Positions 1 to 5,460 of a stretch of 5,460 bases of DNA are shown piece after piece. The notes under the pieces are model-generated. The model ran no database searches and was not told the origin of the DNA. It saw nothing but the letters and a program-made list of their open reading frames with translations. The stretch is taken from NCBI GenBank assembly GCA_030049955.1, contig JASIJX010000526.1, positions 1 through 5,460 of the forward strand. The letters run 5' to 3'. Within the stretch, counting starts at the first letter, position 1. The number at the start of each line of letters is the position of its first letter. Both the position numbers and the translations under genes were made by a program. The DNA comes from Acidobacteriaceae bacterium. Lineage in GTDB: Bacteria > Acidobacteriota > Terriglobia > Terriglobales > Acidobacteriaceae.

Positions 1-193
1 TCTTGCTGCTCAACGATACGTTCAGCCAGAGAGATTTCATTCGAAGTTAGCCGAAGCGCTGTGCAGTGACGACATACAAGTCGCGGACGAAGCAATGCGG
101 GCGCACGTCAGAAATGGTCTCCCCCAGGTTCTAGCTCGTCTTGCAACGCAGGAAGGCGAAGCCAGCTGGAGAATAAAAGCTTCAAAAAGTTAA
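1..193 (+). CDS. GntR-family transcriptional regulator, FCD domain, C-terminal fragment (5' end outside window)
   Basis: The reading frame beginning at base 2 is open for 63 codons and ends at TAA 191-193; the start and the N-terminal winged-helix DNA-binding domain lie upstream of the window. The visible part looks like the last two helices of an FCD ligand-binding domain. A first helix contains R-F-H-S-K-L-A-E-A-L, then a short D-D turn, then a helix reading A-D-E-A-M-R-A-H-V. This matches the family pattern 'H-x-x-I-x-x-A-L-x-x-x-D-x-x-x-A-x-x-A-M-R-x-H', in which the first His usually ligates a metal (here the codon at 38-40). FCD regulators typically sense small carboxylates or sugar acids and repress neighbouring catabolic genes. 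The next gene starts 118 bases downstream on the same strand, so this regulator may control it. The call rests on a short C-terminal piece; the family is likely but the ligand cannot be named. Confidence 0.62.
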   Translation, partial: LAAQRYVQPERFHSKLAEALCSDDIQVADEAMRAHVRNGLPQVLARLATQEGEASWRIKASKS

Positions 194-221
194 GCTGCAT
201 TCCCGGCGGGCCGGTGTCTTT

Positions 222-236
222 CTCTGATTACCAGAG
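222..236. promoter_or_regulatory. Imperfect palindrome, candidate operator for the upstream GntR-type regulator
   Basis: CTCTGAT-T-ACCAGAG is a 7-base inverted repeat around a single central base with one mismatch. Its core (TGAT-T-ACCA) resembles the TGGT-n-ACCA type of site bound by FCD-class GntR regulators, although the spacing and one base differ from the best known examples. It lies between the regulator gene and the GH10 gene, where a repressor site would be expected. As RNA the same bases could form only a weak 5-bp hairpin, and no T-run follows. The function is inferred. Confidence 0.25.
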
Positions 237-299
237 GCCGATTCACCGAAGGGTCTCAGTTGGTTTGGGGTGCCAGTAAGATTCTCGTTGAATTTTTAT

Positions 300-305
300 A
301 GGGGG
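300..305 (+). promoter_or_regulatory. Ribosome binding site that decides the GH10 start
   Basis: AGGGGG lies six bases before ATG 312. The in-frame GTG at 270 has only a weak G-rich stretch directly against it. Starting at 312 also places a textbook signal peptide at the N-terminus, whereas starting at 270 would add 14 residues in front of it. Confidence 0.6.
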
Positions 306-311
306 CATGCA

Positions 312-1424
312 ATGCTGCGGCAATCTCGCAGGCTTCATTATCTCGCTTTAATAGTCGCGTGTTCGGTCGTTGCTTTCGTTGCGTCCGGCCATGCACAGGT
401 GGCGCATAATTCTCCTACCAGTGCAAGGTCAGGTGGACAAGAAACGCTTCGCTCGTATGCGGACGCTCTGCATTTTTGGCTCGGGACAACATTTCAGGAC
501 CGTTATTGGTATAGCTCCAAGTACAAAAAGATCTTGGCCACGGATTTCAACTCTGGCGTATCGATCGTCATGTTCCCGCTTACGCAGCCACAACCGGGGA
601 AGTTCGATCTGGGTGGCATGGACCGCGATATGAGTTTTGCTGAAGCTCATGGCATGAAGTTGTTTGGCGCTGCACTTGTCTATCGTCCTGGCGGCGGGCC
701 GGATTGGTTCAAAGATCGCTGTAGAACATGGTCGAAAAACAAGATAGACCGAGTGCTAAGAGATCAGATCCACGCCATCGTGCTCCATGGTGGAGACACA
801 TTCTATGGTTGGGAAGTCGTTAACGAGCCTCTTAGTCCAGCCCATAACGGATGCTGGTCGCAGGTTCTCGGACAGGACGAGTACATTGCGAGAGCATTTC
901 GCTATGCGCGTGAAGCAGCTCCAAATGCTGAACTACTATTGAATGAAACTTTCGGTCACCGTGGTGTAAACGAAGCCAAGGCGCGTGAGTTTTTTGATCT
1001 TATCCGCAGACTGAAATCTTCGGGGGTTCCTATCGATGTTGCCGGCATAGAAATGCACCTCCAGTTGGATGTCCTATGCCCGAGCTACAGCGACGAGTTC
1101 AAGTGGTTCCTCGCACAGGCCAAAGAGGTCGGCGTGCAAGTGCAAGTAACGGAGATGGATGTAACTCTGTCTGGCAGAGGCAGCTTGTCTGATTCTCTGC
1201 AAAAGCAAAAAGACGTTTTCTATAACGTTCTCCACACATGCCTTAAGGATTCGAATTGCACGGGATTCACAACTTGGGGTACCGGCGACAATATGAAGTA
1301 TTTACATAGCCTTGAGGTCTCTGCCGATCAGTTCAGAGCAGAAAAACCCTTGTTGTTCGATGACAATCTCAATCCCAAACCGGCCTTCGCTGGGATTCTT
1401 GGGGCATTAAAAGAGGGACGCTGA
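312..1424 (+). CDS. Exported glycoside hydrolase family 10 protein (endo-beta-1,4-xylanase-like), divergent active site
   Basis: The predicted precursor is 370 residues from ATG 312; an in-frame GTG at 270 would give 384. Residues 1-28 form a Sec signal peptide: a basic start (R-Q-S-R-R), a hydrophobic core, and a likely cut after G-H-A before Gln29. The rest is one GH10 (beta/alpha)8 barrel, close to the family's usual catalytic-domain size, with no carbohydrate-binding module. The acid/base Glu172 sits in W-E-V-V-N-E-P and the nucleophile Glu281 in V-T-E-M-D. Cys310 and Cys316 match the C-x5-6-C disulfide just before the conserved Trp322 (T-T-W-G). GH10 enzymes cleave internal beta-1,4 links in xylan with retention. 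Here the glycone-subsite residues are changed: the E-N-x-M-K motif is absent, H-T-L-V-W-H is replaced by A-A-L-V-Y-R (120-125), and the usual G-I-G-x-Q-x-H reads G-I-E-M-H-L-Q. The family is secure; xylan as substrate is not. A GntR/FCD gene end lies 118 bases upstream. Confidence 0.88.
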   Translation: MLRQSRRLHYLALIVACSVVAFVASGHAQVAHNSPTSARSGGQETLRSYADALHFWLGTTFQDRYWYSSKYKKILATDFNSGVSIVMFPLTQPQPGKFDLGGMDRDMSFAEAHGMKLFGAALVYRPGGGPDWFKDRCRTWSKNKIDRVLRDQIHAIVLHGGDTFYGWEVVNEPLSPAHNGCWSQVLGQDEYIARAFRYAREAAPNAELLLNETFGHRGVNEAKAREFFDLIRRLKSSGVPIDVAGIEMHLQLDVLCPSYSDEFKWFLAQAKEVGVQVQVTEMDVTLSGRGSLSDSLQKQKDVFYNVLHTCLKDSNCTGFTTWGTGDNMKYLHSLEVSADQFRAEKPLLFDDNLNPKPAFAGILGALKEGR

Positions 1425-1778
1425 TTAGCGATTGTAGAAATACCCGATGGTTCCACCCGTTGGCGGCGCCTGTGCGGCTGGGAAGAGCGCGTCTGGCTCA
1501 ATGCCTGGCAGAAACTGCTGCCCATGCTGGACCAGTGTGGGCTGTCGCGTATAGGGACGGGGCCAGGGCCGGCAACTGCGCGTCGCCATCCTGATCTTTT
1601 CCAGCACTAATGGCGTCTGCGCTCCTTGTAGGGGGAATTAGCAGTGCCACAGGGTGCATTCTTCTCATCTCGCTCACTGCGTCCGAGTGGAGCGCCTTGC
1701 AATGGGAATGGGCTAAGTAATTCCCGAAGATCCCGAGGACGGGCTCTGGCTTGAAGGTCTAATGTTGGGAAACTAACC
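1425..1778. other. Intergenic region without an intact gene
   Basis: No convincing complete gene is present on either strand. Bases 1446-1550 read as a decayed transposase fragment, described separately. The remainder (about 1611-1778) contains a 36-codon open frame from ATG 1610 to TAA 1718-1720 with a hydrophobic middle but no ribosome binding site, and otherwise nothing recognisable. I found no clear sigma70-type promoter for the gene starting at 1794 and no strong terminator after the GH10 gene. Confidence 0.5.
1446..1550 (+). pseudogene. Remnant of an IS5-type transposase (N-terminal region)
   Basis: In the frame beginning at 1446 the translation runs D-G-S-T-R-W-R-R-L-C-G-W-E-E-R, then V-W-L-N-A-W-Q-K-L-L-P-M-L-D-Q-C-G-L. 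This follows the N-terminal helical region of IS5-family transposases, whose usual pattern is T-x-W-R-R-L-x-x-W-x-x-x-G-V-W-x-x-x-x-x-x-L-L-x-x-L. The Gly before V-W appears to be missing. Similarity fades after about 1550, and the frame stops at TAA 1608-1610. No start codon, DDE catalytic region or clear terminal inverted repeats remain, so it is a non-functional scar and not a mobile element. It shares the reading frame of the GH10 gene, directly behind that gene's stop. Recognition is from memory of the family pattern over about 35 residues. Confidence 0.5.
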
Positions 1779-1785
1779 GTGGGGG
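1779..1785 (+). promoter_or_regulatory. Ribosome binding site for the gene starting at ATG 1794
   Basis: GTGGGGG ends eight bases before ATG 1794, a normal distance for a purine-rich Shine-Dalgarno site. The alternative in-frame GTG at 1779 is part of this site and would have no site of its own. ATG 1794 also puts the twin-arginine motif at residues 3-4, as is typical of such precursors. Confidence 0.5.
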
Positions 1786-1793
1786 TAACGAGC

Positions 1794-4118
1794 ATGCAAC
1801 GGAGGACATTTCTTAGGGGCACCGTCGGAGGATTGGGTACGCTAGCCGGAATACGGTTAGGTGCGACGCAAGAGTTCAATTTCTGGGGTGTGCCCGTCGG
1901 CGAAGATCCATCGAGCGCCGTAGAGGACAGCTATATTCCGCCAGAATGGCTACGTTATGCGCGGACGGTGATGTTTGACGGCTATTCGCCGCCGCTCTAC
2001 CCGCATATGAAGGATTTTAGTGCTCGGCGGCTGCTAGAGACGGTGACCGAGTTGGGAGCAAACCTTCTGCGGTTCCAGCCGATCGGATATTGGGCCTATT
2101 ATCCGAGCAATGCCTTCCCCATGCATCAGGAACTTGGCGGACGGGACTTGATCAGCGAAGTGTCTGAGGAATGCCAGCGGATAGGAGTGCGACAGTTCTG
2201 CTACGTTGGTTATGGCGCACCCATCATGTTGTCCGACGATTACGTTAAGGATCACCCGAGGTACTCGGATTGGGTATTGCGAGGACCTGATGGACAACCC
2301 TACGGATCATTTCCCCACTACGGGTGGACGCCACAGCCCCAGCGATTGTGTACGACGGGAGACGCATATCGGGCAGGTATCCGAACTGTTGTTCGTGAGA
2401 TCTGCGAGCACGACATCCAGGGAATCTATTTCGATTCGCCCAGCGACTTCGGGTACACAGGAATTTGCTTTTGTGACTCCTGCCGCAAAAATTTCCGGAA
2501 ATTCAGTGGGCTGGATTTAGAGCAGTTGGAATGGGTAGTGAGGTTTGGGCGGAACGGGCTGCCGCTGGACTGGCGCCAACTTCCGGCAGATGCAGACATG
2601 AAGCCGTTGCTTGCCTGGTTCCAATGGGCGAACCAGCTGACGATGGAGGATCTCCTGGATTTTCGGAGGATCGCACACAAGAGCGGTAAGTTCATGCTTT
2701 GTCATAACGGGGCAACATGGCGTGGAACTTCGCTGCCGCTGCAGTACCGTCTTCCAGACGGCTTTATGGTCGAGTCTGTACAGGACACTTACGATCGGCT
2801 GGCAACAGGGATGATGGGAGCGTCGATGGCGCGGCCCTATAAAAAGGTCGCCCAGATGTATATGGGAAGCTACTCCGTGACGTGGTTTGGAGAGCCGCCG
2901 GAGAATCAGCCGTGGGTAGTGCACAACACGAATTTGGAAGACGGAGACGAGATTCGCTTGGAAGGTTTCGCAGATCTTGCTTGCGGAAACCAGCCGATCT
3001 ATGCGACGGCAAACCGGCTGTATTTTAAGGTGGGTAGTGGGCACGCCGAGGCGGCGCAGGAGGTGTTTGCGTTGATGAAGGCTGTCGAGCAGAGTCATAA
3101 AGATAGTGTTCCTGTGCCGTATGTGACTGTAGTTCCTACATGGGAGTCGCTGCAGCGGTGGCGCGCCAAAGCGGGGAGTTGGAACTGGCCGTTGATGAGT
3201 CAGGCGTTTGGGTTGGTTATGTTGGACGAGCGGATCAGCTTTGACGTGAATCCCAGCACGGAAATGAGCGAGGAATGGCTAAACGGGCAGCGAGTAATTG
3301 CCCTTTGCGGAGCCTCGGGAATTTCGGATAAGGAGGCGGCGCGTCTGGCGACGTGGGTGGCGCGTGGCGGAGGATTGCTAGCCACCTACGACACAGGGTT
3401 ATACGACGAGTACGGGGGGTTGCGAAAAGATGGAGGCGCGCTCAGAGAAGTTCTAGGAGTCGAGATGAAAGGTGAGCCACTGAGGAGCGAACCGGAGTGT
3501 TACTACCGGGTCATGGAGAAGCATGCGGCGATGGGGGAAAACGGACCTGGCGCGATCATAGAAGGGGACGGCCGGCTAGTCCCGGTAGAGCCGCGGCACG
3601 GATCGAGCGTGCTAGCGGTCTGCTGGAATTTAGGGACGAACGAGGTGCGCGGGCCTGCGGTGGTGGCGAATACCTATGGGAAAGGACGGGCGATTTACAT
3701 CAGCGGCAGCTTAGAGGCGAATTACCGTTACGATCGGGTGCGATCGACGAGCCAGTTGCTTGCATCGATGGTGCGTTTTTTGGGGTGCGAAGCGCCAATG
3801 CCGTTTAAGCTGAGAGCGCCAAAGGGAGTTTATGGCGTTTTGCGGCGCTCGATAAACGGAGACTTGGCGCTTTGGGTGTTGGGGAACGTCGGATTTAAAG
3901 ATGCCGCTTCGGGATTGATGAGGCAGGAGTACATGCAAGTCACGAACATCGAGGTGGGTATTAGAATTCCCGATGGGTATGAGGTGAAAGAAATGCGGCT
4001 GATGCGGGCGGATCGATCAACGGCCTTTAAAGTCGAGGATGGCTACGCCATCACCACTATCCCTGCACTTCACATCGCGGAAATAGTGCATTTGCAGCTC
4101 TCGAAAAGGGTGATGTAG
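1794..4118 (+). CDS. Tat-exported glycoside-hydrolase-like protein (GHL6/GH42-like TIM barrel plus beta-galactosidase trimerisation-type domain)
   Basis: The protein has 774 residues from ATG 1794 (779 from the in-frame GTG at 1779). It starts with a twin-arginine signal, M-Q-R-R-T-F-L-R-G, then a Gly/Ala/Leu-rich stretch, so it is probably exported folded. Residues about 50-400 look like a (beta/alpha)8 barrel of the hypothetical glycosyl hydrolase 6 kind: I-Y-F-D-S-P (Asp214, likely catalytic) is followed by a C-x-C-x-x-C cluster (Cys225, 227, 230), like the metal-binding cysteines of GH42 enzymes. H-N (304-305) and Glu327 (V-E-S-V-Q-D) are further active-site candidates. Residues about 440-665 resemble the flavodoxin-like trimerisation domain of GH42 beta-galactosidases, including D-K-E-A-A-R-L, then G-G-G-L-L-A-T-Y-D-T-G. 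The last ~100 residues look beta-rich. It likely hydrolyses a glycoside, but the substrate cannot be named. It is flanked by gaps of 369 and 251 bases, so it may have its own promoter. Confidence 0.8.
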   Translation: MQRRTFLRGTVGGLGTLAGIRLGATQEFNFWGVPVGEDPSSAVEDSYIPPEWLRYARTVMFDGYSPPLYPHMKDFSARRLLETVTELGANLLRFQPIGYWAYYPSNAFPMHQELGGRDLISEVSEECQRIGVRQFCYVGYGAPIMLSDDYVKDHPRYSDWVLRGPDGQPYGSFPHYGWTPQPQRLCTTGDAYRAGIRTVVREICEHDIQGIYFDSPSDFGYTGICFCDSCRKNFRKFSGLDLEQLEWVVRFGRNGLPLDWRQLPADADMKPLLAWFQWANQLTMEDLLDFRRIAHKSGKFMLCHNGATWRGTSLPLQYRLPDGFMVESVQDTYDRLATGMMGASMARPYKKVAQMYMGSYSVTWFGEPPENQPWVVHNTNLEDGDEIRLEGFADLACGNQPIYATANRLYFKVGSGHAEAAQEVFALMKAVEQSHKDSVPVPYVTVVPTWESLQRWRAKAGSWNWPLMSQAFGLVMLDERISFDVNPSTEMSEEWLNGQRVIALCGASGISDKEAARLATWVARGGGLLATYDTGLYDEYGGLRKDGGALREVLGVEMKGEPLRSEPECYYRVMEKHAAMGENGPGAIIEGDGRLVPVEPRHGSSVLAVCWNLGTNEVRGPAVVANTYGKGRAIYISGSLEANYRYDRVRSTSQLLASMVRFLGCEAPMPFKLRAPKGVYGVLRRSINGDLALWVLGNVGFKDAASGLMRQEYMQVTNIEVGIRIPDGYEVKEMRLMRADRSTAFKVEDGYAITTIPALHIAEIVHLQLSKRVM

Positions 4119-4286
4119 GCCATGCCGTCGCGGCTGGTGATGTCGGAATTTCCTATAGCGAGGAGCTGGATGCGCGCCGAGCTTCTCGATTGGGAAACCA
4201 AGAATTGAAGATAGCTGGACTGGAAGACTCGAATGTTGGCGATTGTGAGAATTAGGGAAGAAATTTGCTGCGGGAAGCAGTAGTGT

Positions 4287-4315
4287 GCCTGCCGGGGATC
4301 ATCCTCGAGGCTTTT
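4287..4315 (+). terminator. Candidate Rho-independent terminator
   Basis: GCCT (4287-4290) pairs with AGGC (4308-4311). After a two-base bulge (GC), CGGGG (4293-4297) pairs with CCTCG (4303-4307) including one G-T wobble, closing a five-base loop. TTTT follows at 4312-4315. The T-run is short and the hairpin lies about 170 bases after the stop at 4118, so it could end that transcript or act as a leader structure for the next gene, whose ATG is 55 bases downstream. The rest of the 4119-4369 gap shows only a 28-codon open frame at 4122-4208 without support. Confidence 0.35.
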
Positions 4316-4356
4316 GGAATTAACGCCATGTCTCGTGCTATCGAAGCATTCTTCTC

Positions 4357-4362
4357 AGGAGG
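4357..4362 (+). promoter_or_regulatory. Strong Shine-Dalgarno site for the nitrilase-family gene
   Basis: AGGAGG, the full consensus, ends seven bases before ATG 4370. It is the strongest ribosome binding site in the window and fixes this start, which also gives the twin-arginine motif at residues 3-4. Confidence 0.8.
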
Positions 4363-4369
4363 ATAGGTT

Positions 4370-5460
4370 ATGAACCGAAGAGCTTTTATCAAGAACGCGG
4401 CAATAGGAGCGAGCGCGATCGCCGGAGTGAGGTGCAGCGATGCAAATTCGCTGACGGTGAACGAAGAGGGTAGAACCTACTCGAAACCAGGCTTTAAGGC
4501 TGGGTGGGGAGACGGCATCGGACGCCCGGTCCGCATCTCGAGCATCGGCTTCAAGGGTGGTTCGCTGCCTCTGGATAAAATTTGCAGCTACGTAGACCAA
4601 GAGGGGTTGCAAAGCCCGGACATCATTGTCTTACCTGAGCAATTGCGTGGCCTGAACAACACCAGTGAGGAGTCGCTGGATGGGCCGACTGTTACGGCAA
4701 TGAGCAGTTTAGCCAAAAAACACAAAACCTACATTTCGTGCCCCATCGATCGGAGACAAGGCGAACGGCGTTTGAATTCCGCCGTCTTCATCGACCGATC
4801 GGGACGAATTGTATCCGTATACGATAAGGTCTTTCCTTATTGGTCAGAATACGATTTTCACCCTCCGGTCGAGCCAGGCGACGTAACCAAAGCTTATCAG
4901 GCAGATTTTGGGCGAGTAGGATTTGCCACCTGCTATGACATTAACTTTCCAGAAGTTTGGCGACGACTTTCGGACCATGGTGCAGAGGTAGTGCTATGGT
5001 CGAGCGCGTATTCAGGTGGATCCGCACTGCAAGCCCATGCGATTAATCACCATTACTACATCGTTACTTGTACTTGGACTCCGGACTGCATCGTGTATGA
5101 CATTACCGGTGAGCGTGTTTTGTTTGAGGGAAGTGAAAAGGCTCCGAATATCACCCGTGTCACATTGGATCTGGATCGAGGAATCTATCACACAAATTTC
5201 AACGTTTCGAACAGAGACAAAATGTTGCAAGAAAAGCCCGAAGATGTGGCACAGGAAAAGTGGATGGCGCCGGAATCATGGTTTGTGCTGAGAGCGAAGC
5301 GTCCCGGCGTCAGTGCCCGGAAGTTGGCTCGTCAATATGGATTGGAAGAACTTCGTGACTATATTGCACGTAGTCGCCTCGCAATAGACACACGGCGCGG
5401 GTGGGAGTTTGAGGAGAGCGTCGTATTCCCACAAAAGACCATCGCTGAGCTCAGAGATTT
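4370..5460 (+). CDS. Tat-exported carbon-nitrogen hydrolase (nitrilase superfamily), 3' end outside window
   Basis: The frame is open from ATG 4370 to the window edge: 363 codons and no stop, so the C-terminus is missing. The N-terminus M-N-R-R-A-F-I-K, followed by an Ala/Gly/Ile-rich stretch to about residue 20, is a twin-arginine signal. Residues about 53-270 form the nitrilase-fold domain with all three catalytic residues: Glu90 in V-L-P-E-Q, Lys153 in V-Y-D-K-V-F-P-Y, and Cys188 in F-A-T-C-Y-D-I-N-F-P-E. Glu160, shortly after the Lys, fits the fourth conserved acidic residue of amidase-type members. Such enzymes hydrolyse amides, nitriles or N-carbamoyl compounds through a Cys thioester; the C-Y-D-x-x-F-P-E form suggests an amidase more than a true nitrilase. 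Residues about 275-363 extend past the usual domain end and look partly helical. Cys22 follows the signal, but R at -1 breaks the lipobox. Most relatives are cytosolic, so export is notable. Confidence 0.85.
   Translation, partial: MNRRAFIKNAAIGASAIAGVRCSDANSLTVNEEGRTYSKPGFKAGWGDGIGRPVRISSIGFKGGSLPLDKICSYVDQEGLQSPDIIVLPEQLRGLNNTSEESLDGPTVTAMSSLAKKHKTYISCPIDRRQGERRLNSAVFIDRSGRIVSVYDKVFPYWSEYDFHPPVEPGDVTKAYQADFGRVGFATCYDINFPEVWRRLSDHGAEVVLWSSAYSGGSALQAHAINHHYYIVTCTWTPDCIVYDITGERVLFEGSEKAPNITRVTLDLDRGIYHTNFNVSNRDKMLQEKPEDVAQEKWMAPESWFVLRAKRPGVSARKLARQYGLEELRDYIARSRLAIDTRRGWEFEESVVFPQKTIAELRD

Noticed and set aside
203..214. A GC-rich inverted repeat (CCGGC-GG-GCCGG) just after the regulator's stop, considered as a terminator
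   Set aside because: The loop would be only two bases (or the stem only four), and the pyrimidine stretch that follows is not a real T-run.
1165..1179. A second CTCTG-n5-CAGAG inverted repeat, with the same arms and spacing as the candidate operator
   Set aside because: It lies inside the GH10 coding sequence, the central bases do not keep the TGAT/ACCA core, and short 5-base arms can recur by chance.
1425..1607. A 60-codon open frame on the minus strand
   Set aside because: It is antisense to the transposase-like stretch, shows no recognisable domain, and lacks a convincing ribosome binding site.
1610..1720. A 36-codon open frame with a hydrophobic middle, whose ATG overlaps the TAA that ends the transposase remnant
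   Set aside because: It has no ribosome binding site, no recognisable family, and is short enough to occur by chance in a region of decay.
2517..3098. A 193-codon open frame on the minus strand inside the GHL6-like gene
   Set aside because: It lies wholly antisense to a well-supported coding sequence, and its translation is rich in Arg, Pro, His and Ser, typical of a shadow frame.
4122..4208. A 28-codon open frame (ATG 4122, TGA 4206-4208) just after the GHL6-like gene
   Set aside because: It has no clear ribosome binding site and no recognisable sequence features.
4424..4435. A possible lipoprotein cleavage site at Cys22 of the nitrilase-family protein
   Set aside because: The residues before the Cys are G-V-R; Arg at -1 does not fit the lipobox, so a Tat signal with ordinary cleavage is preferred.
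1..5460. CRISPR arrays, tRNA or rRNA genes, riboswitches, long direct repeats
   Set aside because: Reading through the window I saw no regularly spaced repeats, no tRNA-like cloverleaf, no rRNA-like stretch and no riboswitch core.

Overview
The window looks like a piece of a soil bacterium's polysaccharide-utilisation region. The style of the genes (Tat-exported hydrolases whose precursors begin M-x-R-R-x-F, wide intergenic gaps, moderately GC-rich coding sequence) would fit Acidobacteriota, but this is inferred from protein style and no phylogenetic marker is present. All genes read left to right on the + strand.

Layout. Positions 1-193 hold the last 63 codons of a GntR-type transcription factor (FCD ligand-binding domain). 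A 118-base gap follows, with a small imperfect palindrome that could be an operator. Positions 312-1424 encode a Sec-exported glycoside hydrolase of family GH10 (xylanase fold) that keeps both catalytic glutamates but has lost several sugar-binding residues normally invariant in the family. The next 369 bases up to the following ATG hold no intact gene, but 1446-1550 read as a decayed fragment of an IS5-type transposase. Positions 1794-4118 encode a large Tat-exported protein with a TIM-barrel of the GHL6/GH42-like kind, a beta-galactosidase trimerisation-type domain and a C-terminal beta-rich domain. A 251-base gap with a terminator-like hairpin follows. From 4370 to the end of the window runs a Tat-exported nitrilase-superfamily (carbon-nitrogen) hydrolase with an intact Glu-Lys-Cys triad, whose 3' end lies outside the window.

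How the parts may work together. The three hydrolases all carry export signals, so they probably act in the periplasm or outside the cell: two on glycosidic bonds and one on an amide, nitrile or carbamoyl bond. An upstream GntR/FCD regulator, a class that usually senses small carboxylates and sugar acids, is consistent with control of carbohydrate catabolism. The gaps between genes (118, 369 and 251 bases) are too wide for a tight operon, so co-regulation is a hypothesis. The most interesting points are the remodelled active site of the GH10 protein, the unassigned large glycosidase-like protein, and an exported nitrilase-like enzyme next to glycoside hydrolases.
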